Shown piece by piece: positions 1-13,427 of a stretch of DNA of 64,000 nt; positions within the stretch are counted from its first letter, which is position 1, and every line of letters starts with the position of its first letter. This stretch comes from Hysterangium stoloniferum (taxonomy: Eukaryota > Basidiomycota > Agaricomycetes > Hysterangiales > Hysterangiaceae), in the NCBI GenBank assembly GCA_015178975.1, contig WHVD01000044.1, positions 496,001-560,000 on the forward strand. Reading direction: 5' to 3'. The notes under the pieces were generated by a model. The model had not been told where the DNA came from, did no database searches, and saw nothing but the letters and a program-made list of their open reading frames with translations. Made by a program: the position numbers and the translations under genes.

Positions 1-524
1 TCTCTCGAGGAGAATAAGTGACTGTGACCTTTTCCCAAATTCACCGTTTAGCATTTGAAGAGAGTCAATTTGTAGCCTTGTTTGACCCATTTTACAAACG
101 ATCAAATTTCTAGGAAAGGTGCTTTCAGATTATTTCATGGGGAAATTGACCCAGATAGTGTCTTTTCTTTTCTTGTGTGGCCTAGTGTTTGTAACAGGAC
201 GTAGAGTTTGCATAAATATGTTCCCCCCTATAACTTCAATTCGAGACAGGCACTGCCGGAGAGCTGGCAGGTAGTGTGGGAATCACCGACCAATACTACA
301 ATACCAACTCCCTGATGGCATGCTAATGCAGCAGTCGAGCTTATTAAAACTCAACCAGGGTAGAACTCAGACTGCAGAACTCACTGCAGCTTTGCCAAGT
401 GAACACTTCAATCTCCTGCCTATGGTTTGCTACTATTGCACCGGTGTCATAATCCAGAACAAGTTGCGTTATATAGACCCATGGTCTATGCCTGTATTTG
501 TTAAGCCTTAATACCTTAAATTCT

Positions 525-920
525 TTGTATCCTTTCTCGCGCAATAACACCCCAGTGTCCCAGAATAGGAAATGATCGCCTGCCCAAGATCGCCAGTACA
601 GTAGAGTTACTTTGCCTGACCGGTGCAATGGATGGATCTGTAGACCATCAGGTGCAACAGAGGAGAGAGAAACGCTTGACGTTGTAGTGGGTCACCCTAA
701 GATCCTACGAGAGGCCAAATACAAACTAACGAAGCGTATTAAAAACACTACATATACCGATTTCGTTAGAACTTACTCTCTTTGAATGAGGTTAACTAGT
801 GCCAGCAACGTAGGTTCTGGCTCTGTCCATTGAAAAAGACCAAACCCGGTAAAGAAATTCTCGGACAATTTATAGGGACTAGGTAGAAAATTGCCCCTGC
901 AGATGCACCCTTCCTCTGTA
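525..920 (-). CDS. possible unidentified gene fragment, two exons
   Basis: I do not recognise this product. Two minus-strand open stretches look coding. One runs from about 920 to 777 (contains FTGFGLFQWTEPEPT) and ends at a good GTAAGT donor. The other, 674-525 (contains LLYWRSWAGDHFLFWDTGV), follows an AG and ends at AAG|GTATTA. Joining them as GA|C keeps one frame: NLIQRD-VSLSSVAPDG. No start or stop was established. A further open stretch at about 1120-1018 (SSTGFFEELATAIATRAQ) may belong to it, but no donor precedes its stop codon. It could be a real gene read toward the left edge or a decayed one. Confidence 0.3.
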
Positions 921-1382
921 CAAAGAGATCTCATCGGGGTTTTTTTTGCATATTCTCCCCAGCTAAATATCGTTGACAGTGCTTTCTTCCAAAAACCTAC
1001 ATGTGCAGATTATTTCAGCTGGGCAAGATTGAGAAGTTGCGCTCGTGTAGCAATTGCCGTGGCTAACTCTTCGAAAAAGCCAGTAGAAGATCTCATCATT
1101 CCTGATGTGATCGTTCTTCGAGGATGATCATCATGATGAGTAGCATGTGCGTGTCTGGTTAACTGCTACGCGCAATAGACTCCACAGTCTGTTAATGCTC
1201 GGTACGACCCATAGGCACCCATACTAGTGGCATAACCTTCCCCTTTCTTTCGAGCACCCGGGGCGGCTTACTATTATAGATTGTGTGAGTTCTCTAGCCA
1301 GAAACCTTTCTGAAGTATTGAGATATAGCCATCGCTGAGAATCTTATCAAAGAACGTTTGTATAGGGACCAGGTGGTGCTAG

Positions 1383-3566
1383 ATGGCCTTCAAAAAGCCA
1401 TTTCACGATGTCAAGACTTCTGGTATGTCAAGAAGATCAAGCTCATATCTTGTGTTCTGATTTCCTGTGGAGCGCCTCTAAGAAGCTCTGACCGCCGAAA
1501 GTTGAAGCAGCGCGTTGTTGAGACATTCTCTTTGAATCCCGAGGATGGGGATATCATGTTGCCGGAATCGACCATGTCACTTAAATTCGGTACACATGTC
1601 GACGAGCCTGGGGTAATTCGAATAGAAAATTAGCAGTGATTTTATACTGAAATCAACCACTGTCAGGTTGCCTATCTTTCTCCTGAAGGGGACCCGTTAT
1701 GGTTCAGTTTAGGAAAGGCATCGAGCGATCTTATACCTGCAGGTCTGGGCAGCATGTCAGTTGTAGTAGATTGATCTCACACTTATTTAGTCTACACTTT
1801 ATGGAAGAAACCTAATTTATTGCCCGTGATAACGACTCCCTCAGCAGTAATACCTGTGCTCATGGGTGGCGCAGATTTAATGATTCCCGGAGGTGCGTCT
1901 GCTAGTTACTAATTTGACAGATATTTACGTGTGTCTGTCAGAAAGTCGTCCGGCATCCAGAGGACATACGTAGGACGGAGCTTGTCGCCATATCTCGTTA
2001 TATCGCCGACAGTGAAATGATTGCACCACCGCTGGCTGTTGGTCGGATGGCTGTTGATTCTCAAGAATTGAAAGAGGCAGCTAAAGGGAAGGCCGTCAAT
2101 GTTCTTCACACGTTCGGGGACAGCTTATGGCAGATGGGTAGTAAAGCCGAACCGCCAGAACCCGTAAAAATCAACATTCCTGTGACTGGCGATACTTCTG
2201 CAGAAATACCCCAAGCAACTGTTGTCGGTGAAACTTCAAGTGAGTCACCAGAACTGCCAGTGCTCTCGGTAGGAGGTGGGAACGACAATGTTGAAGGGGA
2301 GGGACCTTCAAGCTCATTGACAACCCTAACGCCGCAAGGTCTATATTCCAGAAATTTTTACCGTGATATATTTATTGACACTCTTCCCCACCTTTTTTCA
2401 AGAGGTGACTTCAATTTTGCGCTCTAGTGTTCTACAGGTTATCTGCTCCCAACTCTCCACAATGCCACCATCTGCGTTCCCAATTTCATCATCCACATTG
2501 TATTCAACATATATACTGCCCTCCCGTCCGTTATCGTCTGAACAGTATGCCACTCCCATAGACATCAAGCACTCATCGCATAAAAATCTGACATCGTTTC
2601 TCAAATCCCTCGAGAAAGATGGTCTCCTAAAACTGAAGGATTTCAAGGGGGCTCTGAACATTCTCGGAGTCAATCCTTCGCATGTAGAACTCGCAACTCA
2701 CAAATCTTTTACAACTCTTGGAGATAAAGAGAAGACCGAGGAAAAGAAAGCCGATCGGGAGAAAGCCGAACTAAGTAGGGTAAAAGAGCTGAACGCACGG
2801 AAGCTATGGAAGCCGCAGGGACACAGCGTGCATTTCTTTGCGGAGATAGGCAAAAAGTTGGTTTGTTATTTTAAATCGACTTGCAGGTGACTTTCTCATT
2901 TTTTTCATGTGATAGTACGAAGGATCTCTACTCGCAAAATGATATTCGCACCATAATCAACGACTATATCACCGCTCACCAGCTGGCAAATGTGAACGAG
3001 CAACAATACATTCACCCAGACGATGTCCTTGTCGCTGTCTTCACGGCGGGCCAATCAAGCGAGTCAATACAGTATATGAAGCGAGAGGATGCTGTTACAC
3101 GATTATCTCAACGGATGCAGGAATGGCATGAAGTCACAGTTGAAGGCAAGGACCCTATCGTTCGGTACGTCTCGTTTAAAAAAGGACAATGCCGCTAGCT
3201 TATTTATGACGATTTCAGCAAGGGTGCGTTGAAGCCTGTGTCTATCGTTGTCAAAGTACGACAAGGCAAAAAGGCGTCAACACTCATCACTGGTTTCGAA
3301 CCATTCTTGATATCAGCCGACTTTTTAAGCGAGGAACTGAAGCGAATATGTGCCACCTCGACCTCCGGTTGGTCATCTACTTATTTTGATCAACCCATGC
3401 ATGTCTCAGCGAATTAATTTCAGTCTCGCCCGTTCCTGGTCCAGGAAATGCGAATGAAGTTCTTGTCCAGGGAAAACAGATCAAAACTGTCACAGACTTC
3501 CTTATAGCACAGGGGGTGCCAAAGCGATGGGTTGAGTCAACAGATCTATCCGGCAAGAAGAAATGA
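1383..3566 (+). CDS. TMA64: eIF2D / Tma64 (ligatin), translation factor
   Basis: Known role of the family: eIF2D binds the 40S ribosome, supports GTP-independent initiator tRNA delivery and recycles post-termination 40S-tRNA complexes in the cytoplasm. Nine exons: 1383-1422, 1473-1612, 1667-1742, 1791-1892, 1946-2338, 2403-2856, 2916-3164, 3219-3367, 3424-3566. The phases agree and the product is 581 residues, normal for the family. The N-terminus has the typical MAFKKPF start and the LRSSDRRKLKQRV and EDGD blocks. The PUA-type part carries MGGADLMIPG and PPLAVGRMAV. The middle SWIB/MDM2-like part has ATPIDIKHSSHKNLTSFL. The C-terminal SUI1 domain holds the KKASTLITGFEPF and EVLVQGKQIKTVTDFL regions. 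A Lys/Glu-rich helix lies around residues 350-390. It ends 97 bp from the stop of Dim1, tail to tail. The start was chosen because exon 1 is the only upstream ATG that splices in frame into the conserved block. Confidence 0.93.
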
Positions 3567-3663
3567 CGGTAATACGCGCCGTCTACACACCCCAATATAA
3601 TATGTCTAGTCTACATACATAAAAAAAAAAAAAGAATAGTGTGATGATCCGCAAAAAATGAAA

Positions 3664-4932
<1,269 letters not shown>

Positions 4933-5420
4933 ATCACGTTATCTGTGTTTTTTGAGGGATCCAGTACTGGTTGGTTCTCCAAACGTACTTCAAGGTCGAA
5001 CGCAAAAAAGATCAAAGGTCACGTGACATTTATTAGTTAACCTCGAATTATAATATAAGTGGTATATATCTAACAAGTACAAAATTCAGTTTGAACTTTT
5101 TGGGTGCATACCCTTATTTGTGTATAGTATATAAATTCAAAATGCAATGTAATCCTCGTGATATATCTTTCACAAATGGCAGTACATGCTCTCGCTGCAT
5201 CAGAGTTTAAATGTTACTGTAGTTAGTCATTCAAAAACGAAGACAATTTAACCGACTGCCACCGGCTGGGTGTATGGCGTTATGCCCCATCCTCCAGGTA
5301 CAGTGACGAAGTTATGTCATAGTATTTTGCTGCAGGTAACAGAACGCAAGGGTAGATCCCAAGGCCGGAAAATACAATATTATATATATATATACCGCAA
5401 CATATCGTACAGACCATTTA
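4933..5420. other. intergenic, no gene seen
   Basis: AT-rich stretch between the Dim1 start and the 3' end of the SIKE-like gene. It should hold the Dim1 promoter. A short (TA)n run lies at about 5385-5396. No conserved reading frame was recognised. Confidence 0.5.
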
Positions 5421-6867
5421 TCACTGTGCATTTCGCGATTGAGGATGCCATGCACCCTGCGTCCTGTTGAGGTACATAGCAGTGAGCCCCTCCCATGGCG
5501 AACTACCTTGCGAGTTATTTGCGGGGCCCGCATTATGGTCAAAACCAGATCCCTGGATATTCATGTTTCGTTCACTTGGACTACGGTCTATCCATGCCGG
5601 TCTGTACGTTGCAAGAGCTGCTCCTGAGTTCGGTTGAAGTCCTGTGTTTCCGCTCAAAAAATTTCCACCACCCCCGATGAAACTACCGCTACCACTGGCT
5701 GTGCGTCGCGATGCAGACTTTCGTGTGACTAATGGGGCGTCCGGAGGAAAAGCTTTTTGTAAAGGTTGGGTATGTGAAAGATTGGATGGGCCGTCTAAAG
5801 AGATCTGCACAGGGTGACGGCGGAGCATGAGGTCGTCTACTTCAGGATTCAACTGCTGCGTTGTCAGCCGTTGTTGTTCCCCCTCCGTTGACTCCCAACG
5901 TAGTGGGATAAAAGATGGCGATTGTGGTCGTGGTTGCGCGAGAGGTGAAGGAGGAGGAAGTATACCGAGCATGCGCCGTAGCTCTTGGTTTTCAAATTCG
6001 AGTCGCGCAAGTTCAGATTCACGCTCAAGAGCCCAATCATCGATACCGGCCCCCTCTATGTATCCTCCCGATTCACGATTATCAACACGAAATTCGGCTG
6101 GAATCTGAAGACTGCGAGTCAGAGGGCTTAGGGGAGAATCACTCCAATACAGCTTACTTCGTCTTCCAGAAGTTCACCACCAGCTGCCCTCAGAGCAGCT
6201 CGTAGAAGTTCGGAAATACGCCCCAAAGAGTAATAATATGCAGTGGAAGCGGCCAGATCAGAGGAAAGTAGAGAGGTTTCACGAGAAAGTAGTAATGACT
6301 CGTAATGTCGTGTTAAAGACAGTTCATGCTGTTGTGCTGCATGCTATTTGAATTATGAGCTACAATCATGTAATTATTTAATAAGTAACATGCCGCATGC
6401 GTACGAAACTTGCTCATGACGTTTTCGAGTGTTTGTTCATATTCCTTGAGCAAACCAGCAAGTTGTTTGTTCTCGTTTTGCAGATCAGAATTGTGTTGAA
6501 TAAACGAAGCGTTCGTTCGCTCTAATTCTGAGTCGTATGCCTCTGCGCTTTTGTAAATATCTTGACTTTACAGTGAGGACCTCCTTACCTTGCGTCAGAT
6601 GCATGTTAAACCTGGTGATTGTTCAGAAGATGTACATTGAGATTAAATTGCAAAATACCTTCTCAGTGCAAAACCAGTGCTTTGATGTGAGGCAGCAGAC
6701 TTTAAAACAGAATATACATATTTAGTCTCTGCTTATGAGGATTTGCCAGAACTCACATTTACCGCACCTGCCTGAGCTTGCAGCGAAGCCGTAATTGATC
6801 TGTTTTGAGCCAACTGTTCTGTTAGCTCTGTAACGAGCCGCCATAGCTGCATGAAATCATTCTCCAT
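5421..6867 (-). CDS. SIKE/FGFR1OP2-like coiled-coil protein (possible STRIPAK subunit)
   Basis: Four exons on the minus strand (6867-6768, 6542-6394, 6328-6158, 6104-5421) give 367 residues in one frame. The N-terminal two thirds is coiled coil: MENDFMQLWRLVTELTEQLA, then NENKQLAGLLKEYEQTLENV with the SKFR block typical of SIKE and FGFR1OP2, and later GAGIDDWALERESELARLEF. The C-terminal third is Pro/Ser/Gly-rich and looks disordered. Family knowledge: SIKE and FGFR1OP2, and the fungal homologue SCI1, are small coiled-coil members of STRIPAK phosphatase-kinase complexes. The assignment rests on motif likeness only. The intron between exons 2 and 3 has no good GT donor. A GC-AG intron (CATGCG|GCATGT) fits best; a GT-AG alternative inside the SKFR codons would lose the Arg. 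An in-frame ATG at 6933 would add 22 residues. The C-terminal end is less certain. Confidence 0.68.
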
Positions 6868-6965
6868 GATGGTTGTTGACAGAAAGCCTTGAGGATAGTA
6901 TGGCTGACTAAGCCAAGTCCCTGTTTCGCTCAATCATTAAGACAGAGTAACTAGCGTAACTAGCC
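6868..6965. promoter_or_regulatory. short divergent promoter region
   Basis: Only 98 bp separate the chosen start codons of the SIKE-like gene (minus) and the PHD-finger gene (plus), so this spacer plus the two 5' ends should act as a shared bidirectional promoter. No TATA box is obvious. This is inferred from gene layout. Confidence 0.5.
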
Positions 6966-9834
6966 ATGGAGAGGCGGGTCCCTTGCACGGCGTGTTATTC
7001 ACGGATTTCAACACCCTCTAACTTTCTACTGTTGTGTATATGTGGAACTGCTTGGCACCATAGTATGTATAAGTGGATCTAAATTTCCTTTTGTGTCCAC
7101 ATTTACCCTGTTTTAATAGGATGTCTTGAACATCCATTACCACAATCCGATCTCATTATGATGATTGAAGCCTTCAATCGCGGCACGTTCGAAGGTTCAG
7201 TAAAAGCATGGAGGTGTGCCACCTGCATCAGCATGGGACGCGAATCCAAATATTGTAGTCCACCTCTTGACGATCAAACCACCGCGTCTTGTGAGAAAGG
7301 GGCCACTCAAATAATATCTTTGGTCGATGAGAAAGAAGACAATGAGAAGAAAACATGTGCAGATGTCAAAGTTGAAATGGTGAAAGAACACGTCCCTGCG
7401 AAGCGCAAGACAGAGTCACGAACTCAACCAATCGCCAACTCATCTAGATCTCGTGCACTCCTTCCAAGTCGGAGAAAGAATAAGACGAGTCGACATCGTA
7501 CCGAAACTGGAACGGACAGTGAAGCGGAGATACCTGAGGGTGTGATTGTTGTCGAACGTCGCGTGAGCAGCAGGGTTCCAAAGGCGACTCGTCACCTCTT
7601 GAAGGTATCTGTCCATTTTTCGAAGTTTTAGAACCATTTTCATGTTTTTGATAAACGTGTGTTCTCAGGGGACGCCCATCGGTTCGACACCCAGCAATAG
7701 TCCATGGCCTGACACAGAACCACCAGCGGGTCCATCCAGCATGACATCCAAAGCTGCTTCTAGTTCAAATACCCCCACTCCTAACTATGTGCAGACTCTT
7801 GATGCCCCAAGACTTCCATTGCTGCCACTGCCATCGCCACCATCGCCAAAATGTAACGTCTGTTCTTCGTGTGGAAAGAATACAGACCCCGCTAAAGAGT
7901 CTACATGCACAGAATGTCTCGAACCGATGTAAGGAGAGTTGTATTTTTATAGCTCTTCATATTGACACACATTTTCATTCGTAGGAATCATAGCCACGGA
8001 TCTGCATCCGCAGTTGAGGCTATTCTCGATTTTCCAGCATCGCAAAGTACTTCTACTGAAAGGGACGAAACTGAAGCACGTCTCTATATCTATTATGGCT
8101 GTCTCAAACATTTATATTAGTTGATTTTAGATTACAAACCAGCTGCTCATGAACAATAGCTTGATCGCCGATCCACAACATTTGGACCCGCCTGGTGAAA
8201 AGCTCGGACAGAGGTTTCCAGTGACAGTGACGCAAAGCGGAACACTCGCCCCCTCACCTTCGCGATTCATGCCACTTCTTATTGACCTGGATAAAGCGCT
8301 AAAGCGGAAACGAAGACTATCCAGAAGGCGGGCTGTATCGGCTCCAGCGTTGCCTGACATTTTAAGGTCCAGATCTTCGAGTGTAGAAGAGCCTCTCCCG
8401 AAAAAGAGGAAATTGACTATAGAGGATGGGAACGAAAACAAGGCATCTGCCACCAACGGTATCTCCGCAAAGAAGTCAGTGGCCACGGTGACTCCTCCTG
8501 GAGATGAGGCGAGCGGAACAGAGAACCCACCTCAGAGAAGGTCGACCCGTAAACCTGGTCTGAGACCAGGTTTACTGTCAACGGCGGTAGACACCTCTTC
8601 GCACGGAGCATCTTTCACGACGCGTCCTGAGAGAAATCGTGCTGACGACTCTCGCCCAGATCACAATGCTTTTCTGGCTCTAACACCGCTTTCGGAACAG
8701 ATATCTATCTCTCAACAACATAATTTAACCCCTTCTGCCCATAATCCTTCATCATCACCATCTCCTATTATAGAGCAAATGGATATTACAAGTCTACCTT
8801 CAGCTGCGAGGAACAGTGCACCCACTCCTAAATCGCCTTCATCTATAAGTGGATCAACCAGACACCTTCCCCCCGCTTCCTCCTTGCTCTCTTCTATCAA
8901 TCAAACTGGACGAAAATCACAAAGAGGTTCAACTGCAGTGGCGAAACTTACTGCTGCATCATCACAACGAGAAAAGCCAGCCCCCACACCTAATGCAACA
9001 ATAAACCGTGTTAGTACTCGGAAAGGTAGTATGAGGGTTGCATTATCGAAGGCTAAGCGAGATGGCGACACTCCGACATCTTTCAGCCCCACTGTAACAG
9101 AAGACGGGGTTTCAAATACGGCTACTATAACATCCGCATCGACCACGCCTACTGTCCTTGCCAGCGTACGTGCAGGAAATAACATAGGGCCTTCTTCTGC
9201 CGATGATTTTAAGGAGGAGCAGGAGCCTAGTGTCTCGCCCTTTAACATACGAGAACCAATATCCAAGGAACGAACTTCTACCGGTGGTCGTAAAGCAGCG
9301 CGCATTGTGCGTCCCACTGTGGAAGTTTTCCAAACACCATCACCTGAGGTTGCTCTTATCCTACCTCCTCCAGATCGAAAGGAAGAAGATTCTCCTCGAG
9401 CGAGCCCCGCCATTCCATCTGATGAAATGACATCCTTGTATTGTGATACGCCCCTGGATGAGGCATTGCCCCGGTATCCTCCGACTTCTATGATAATACC
9501 ACCCCTGCCTCTCGTCTCTGCACCTGATCAAAACCATCTTGTTGCATCATCCTCTGGCTCTGCGTTATCGATGCCAACGCCGCGTTCTCGATCACCCCGA
9601 TATAACAGCGCAAGAAGTGTCCTCGACAATGTAGTAGCCCGATTGCCGATCGATCCTCTTCCAGCACAAAATGCCAAGCCGGCTGGACTTCCGCCATTGG
9701 CAAAGTGGTTCAAAAACAGCGAAATCAAACCGAGTCCTCCAAATGAACGATCGGGACGTGCGAAGCCGCGAGCCAAACCTTTTGCTGGTAAATCCGCGGG
9801 ATGGTCGTTTGTTGGATCCCATGGTGCATCTTGA
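6966..9834 (+). CDS. PHD-finger protein with long disordered tail
   Basis: Exon 1 (6966-7062) splices to exon 2 (7120-7604) to form a PHD zinc finger: CTAC, then CICGTAWHHRC, then WRCATC, which is the C4HC3 order of zinc ligands (C-x2-C, C-x-C, H-x2-C, C-x2-C). Exon 3 (7669-7928) adds a Cys-rich segment with four CxxC-like pairs (CNVCSSC and CTEC). Exon 4 starts at 7985. The last exon (about 8131-9834) is a roughly 560-residue Ser/Pro/Thr-rich, basic, low-complexity tail with RRSTRKPG and KPRAKPF patches. The junction from exon 4 to the last exon was not resolved, since no GT donor in the right phase is visible; a GC donor is possible. PHD fingers usually read histone H3 tails, so a nuclear chromatin role is inferred. 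The overall family was not recognised. Confidence 0.72.
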
Positions 9835-10964
9835 CGTGATTAAATTCCTGTAATTGCCTAGGAGGATTGCATTCGATACCATTAATTGTATCTTTATTTA
9901 ATCGTTGATTGGGGGCGGTACCATCTGGCGAGGTTAACAAATTAAATCACACGATGTTTCTTTCACGCTTTCTTATGGGATATGTGCATTAGCCTCGTGC
10001 ATACACAGTAATCTATGCGATGATTCTGATGAATGAATGCGGTATAAAGCGATGTATTATATTGCTATCCGATATTAAATAACCTGTAATTTCATGCATA
10101 AGACAATTCAACTTGTTTTCGGTGCATAAAGGGAACTTGGTCTGGATACACATGTTCCGAGTATTCGGACAAACTATAAGCCTCCACTTGTCTCATATCT
10201 CGCTTGTCTTCCTCTTTTAGAATTCCATTAATTATTTTGTTTATTTAGTGACATGAATAAGTTCCCTTGCATGATTGGTGTGATGCCGTTCACACATTTT
10301 CGGTACCATCTGATCGCCGGGTGATCGTGGGACACGATGAGAAAAGTTAGGGTGCTTGTCACTATATCACGTGTACATACCAAAGACTCTGGTGCACGTC
10401 CATACAATCTCCAACAGTCTGCAGAACGCATGAACATCAGTGCAACGAAGACGAGCACGTCGCGCGGACGATCCAGAAACATGCAAGTGAGTGTCAAGTG
10501 CGTGGCGTGACAGATCACTCGCAAAGACTAAGGTACTTGGGAAGCTAATGGCAGATGTGAACTTGAGCTATAAATGCTAAACAATGGATATCTCACCAGC
10601 TGCCAGTGAGCAGCCGAGCGGTGCTAGTTGTCTCAGCCCTCCAAAGTCTGTATTCTCCCAACACAGTCGTATCTATTGACCATGTCGTCCGGGGCGGGGG
10701 CGCAGCGTTTTTTGGAGGTAATTGCACATTGGGGACTTCCTACTGCTGCAAAGAAGCTTCGATTAAGGGGCCACACGCTCTGTGATCTCTTCCCACAATT
10801 TTCTCTCAATTTCTGGGACGTGGGAGTGTGGCTTGTATCACTGGGCGGTTACACTCATCTGGAATCACTTAGAATCAAATTCATAACAGCCGCTAGAACT
10901 TTACCAAAATCTATTCTTGAAATATATTTAGGTACAGTGTCACCCAACAGGGGAGCTTGCGACA
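9835..10964. other. intergenic and 5' leader of the transporter gene
   Basis: No conserved protein was recognised. A pyrimidine-poor, AT-rich stretch follows the PHD gene. The open frame at 10628-11035 shows no family likeness and overlaps the transporter's first exon in another frame, so it is taken as 5' leader. Confidence 0.45.
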
Positions 10965-13427
10965 ATGGCTGCTCCTGCTCCTGGATCACTTGCTTTGGAC
11001 GACAAAGACCCCCGTTTCGAAGATGCCAACGCTAAAGTCCAACAGTTGTACACTGGTAAATAGCACTTATCTCCCCGTTTCAATGCCAAAAAATGAAAAA
11101 AAAATCGCAGGTAGAGTTCCTTTTGAGGCCTTGCTCTACTATGCAAGGCTGCAACGCAAGCGCGAAGAGGTGGCGTTTACAACGATCAAAAACAACATGC
11201 CTGAAGCAGTCACTGCTGTAGCCAGCCCCAAAGAAGACGAGAAGGGTAGAACTGGGTCGCCCTCGATTTCTGCTGACGAGCGAGTTCAAGCCAACCGCGC
11301 CATTCGTACAGCGACTTGGCTGAGTGTCTTCTACCTCATTACAACGGAGTAAAGTTTTGTATTTCACCATACGGGTGTCTCGCTGACGTGATACATAGCA
11401 TTCTAGGCCCTTACTCGGCCCCTTGGGCCTTTTCACAGTTGGGTGAGTTTTGTCACTCATGAGAGTGACGACCAGTATTTAATCATATATGACAAGGATT
11501 CGTTTCGGGCGCGCTGCTTTTCTTCTTCCTTGGAATCGCTGCATTCTACACTGGAATGCAGCTTTGGAAGATGTATCTCAGCCTGGACTCCGACGAGTTT
11601 CCGGTCCAAAATTACGCTGATTTGACGGAGAGAATCTACGGCCGGTTCGCTCGTCACGCTGTGAACATTTTGCAAACCCTCCAGTTGCTTTTTAACGTAG
11701 CTGTGATCATCCGTTAGTCACTATTTACCTGTTATAATTGACTGCTGATTGCCCGAATTAAATTTACAGTGGGGTGCGATATTACCTTTAATTTTCTCGT
11801 TTTCTCATATTAAAGTTTATTCGTTTAGAAACACGCAGGGTCTATCCCAAATCTCCAAGGGCAAGGTACGGTTTTATATATCATTCAAATTATCGCTTCC
11901 CAAACAACGACCCAGGTATGCTTCTCGGTGCTTGCCTTGATTTGGATGTTGGCAGGTATGATCATCGGCCAAATAAGGTCTCTTCAAAACTACGGAAGTA
12001 AGATCCTCTTACTTATATCAGAGTAATTGCATGGTGACACTTCGCTAGATCTGGCCAACTTTGCTATCTGGTTAAATTTACTGGTCATTTTCATCACAAT
12101 GTATGTTAATCCGCCCATCTGCAGGCACTCAATTTGGCTGATCATTTCAATAGGGGCGCCGTTGCTCATTCTGCCCCCAATTTTCACGCTGCTATGATTG
12201 ACCCTGCTCCAGTAGTAGCAGCGGCTAGAATCTCGCGGCCTTTCAACGATCAGATCGTGGGCGTTATGCAAATGGTAGGTCCTATTGCTACAAGACATTG
12301 ATTCTCCGCCGATAATGACTTCTGCAGGTATACTCTTATGGGTAAGAAAGTAGTGGGTTGCAAAATATTGATGAACGCTCACAATGTTACAAGCGGTGCT
12401 ATGCTTTTTATCGAGCTCATGGCTGAAATGAAACGTCCATTCGATTTCTGGAAGGGCATGGTAATCGCGCAGGTATGCCCTGCTAGATAATCTCTCTCTC
12501 TCTCTCTCTCGTACAAGAGCTGACAGTCCTTTAGCTTCTCATTGTTACCGTTTACATGCTTTTCGGCGTGTATGTTTATGCATTCCAAGGGCAATTCACC
12601 ATCAACCCCGCCAATCAAGGTATATTTATTTCGCTCCGTCCAGTTGAAAAATCATGTTGATAAACATCGCACATAGGAATTTCCGGCTTTGCACTGCAAA
12701 CTACAACCAACGTCCTTAGTCTGGTATCTGCCATTATTGCGGCCGGTCTGTATGGCAACATTGGCTTGAAGGTTAATTTTTTCGTAAAAAAACCTACGCA
12801 AAAGCTTATACATTGTCTTTCCTAGGTCATTTACGTCAGCATTATTCAAGATCTCTTCAATGGTCCCCCGATGACCACCAGGGCTGGTCGCTTCATTTGG
12901 ACAGGTTTAGTTTTAGGATACTGGGCTTTTGCTTTTGTAATTGCCTCTGCCATCCCACAATTCTCCAACATTTCAGGTTAGTTGCTACATTCCGAAATAA
13001 GCTATTGATCTGATCACTTATTATCTACGTAGGCATTGTCGGTATGTTGCTATTGAATACAGGCATGCCTTTTACCGTTTTCTAATCTTTCTTTCTTTTA
13101 GCTGCCGTTTGTATTTTGCAATTCACCTACACCTTCCCTCCGATTCTTTATGTCGGATTTGCTATGCAGCGTGACGCAATTGAAGGTCAGCCCGAGTATA
13201 CACCGGGCGCTGATGTCGCTACTTTGCGCGCCGATACGTGGTATGATTTGTCAAGATGGCGTCGTGGGTTCGCGAACCTTTGGTGGCTCAACACCTTCAA
13301 CTTCTTGATCTTCCTCGCAGCACTTGCAACCGCAGGGCTGGGCTCGTTCTCATCTATTGAAAGCATCATTGAAGGATTCCAAAAGGCTGGAGCGGCCACT
13401 TCGTTTGGATGTAAATCACCTGTATAA
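10965..13427 (+). CDS. amino acid transporter, Aa_trans family
   Basis: Multi-exon gene with about a dozen exons and 45-70 base introns. It starts MAAPAPGSLALDDKDPRFED at 10965; exon 1 ends at 11056 and exon 2 begins at 11111. Conserved parts include DILGPYSAPWAFSQL, FLGIAAFYTGMQLWKMYLSL, QGLSQISKGK, MVYSYGGAMLFIELMAEM, YAFQGQFTINPANQG and GFANLWWLNTFNFLIFLAAL. About ten hydrophobic membrane segments follow a soluble N-terminus of roughly 100 residues, as expected for basidiomycete members of the amino acid/auxin permease superfamily (PF01490). It should move amino acids with protons across the plasma or vacuolar membrane; the substrate cannot be told. The stop is TAA at 13425-13427. Confidence 0.88.
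12491..12510 (+). repeat. (TC)n microsatellite in an intron
   Basis: Ten perfect TC units just downstream of an exon ending GMVIAQ, inside an intron of the transporter gene. It supplies a pyrimidine-rich tract. Confidence 0.85.

Noticed and set aside
8127-9413. Minus-strand frames inside the PHD gene
   Set aside because: They are shadows of the long Ser/Pro-rich exon and show no motif of their own.
10628-11035. 135-codon open frame before the transporter
   Set aside because: No family likeness, and it overlaps the transporter's first exon in another frame.
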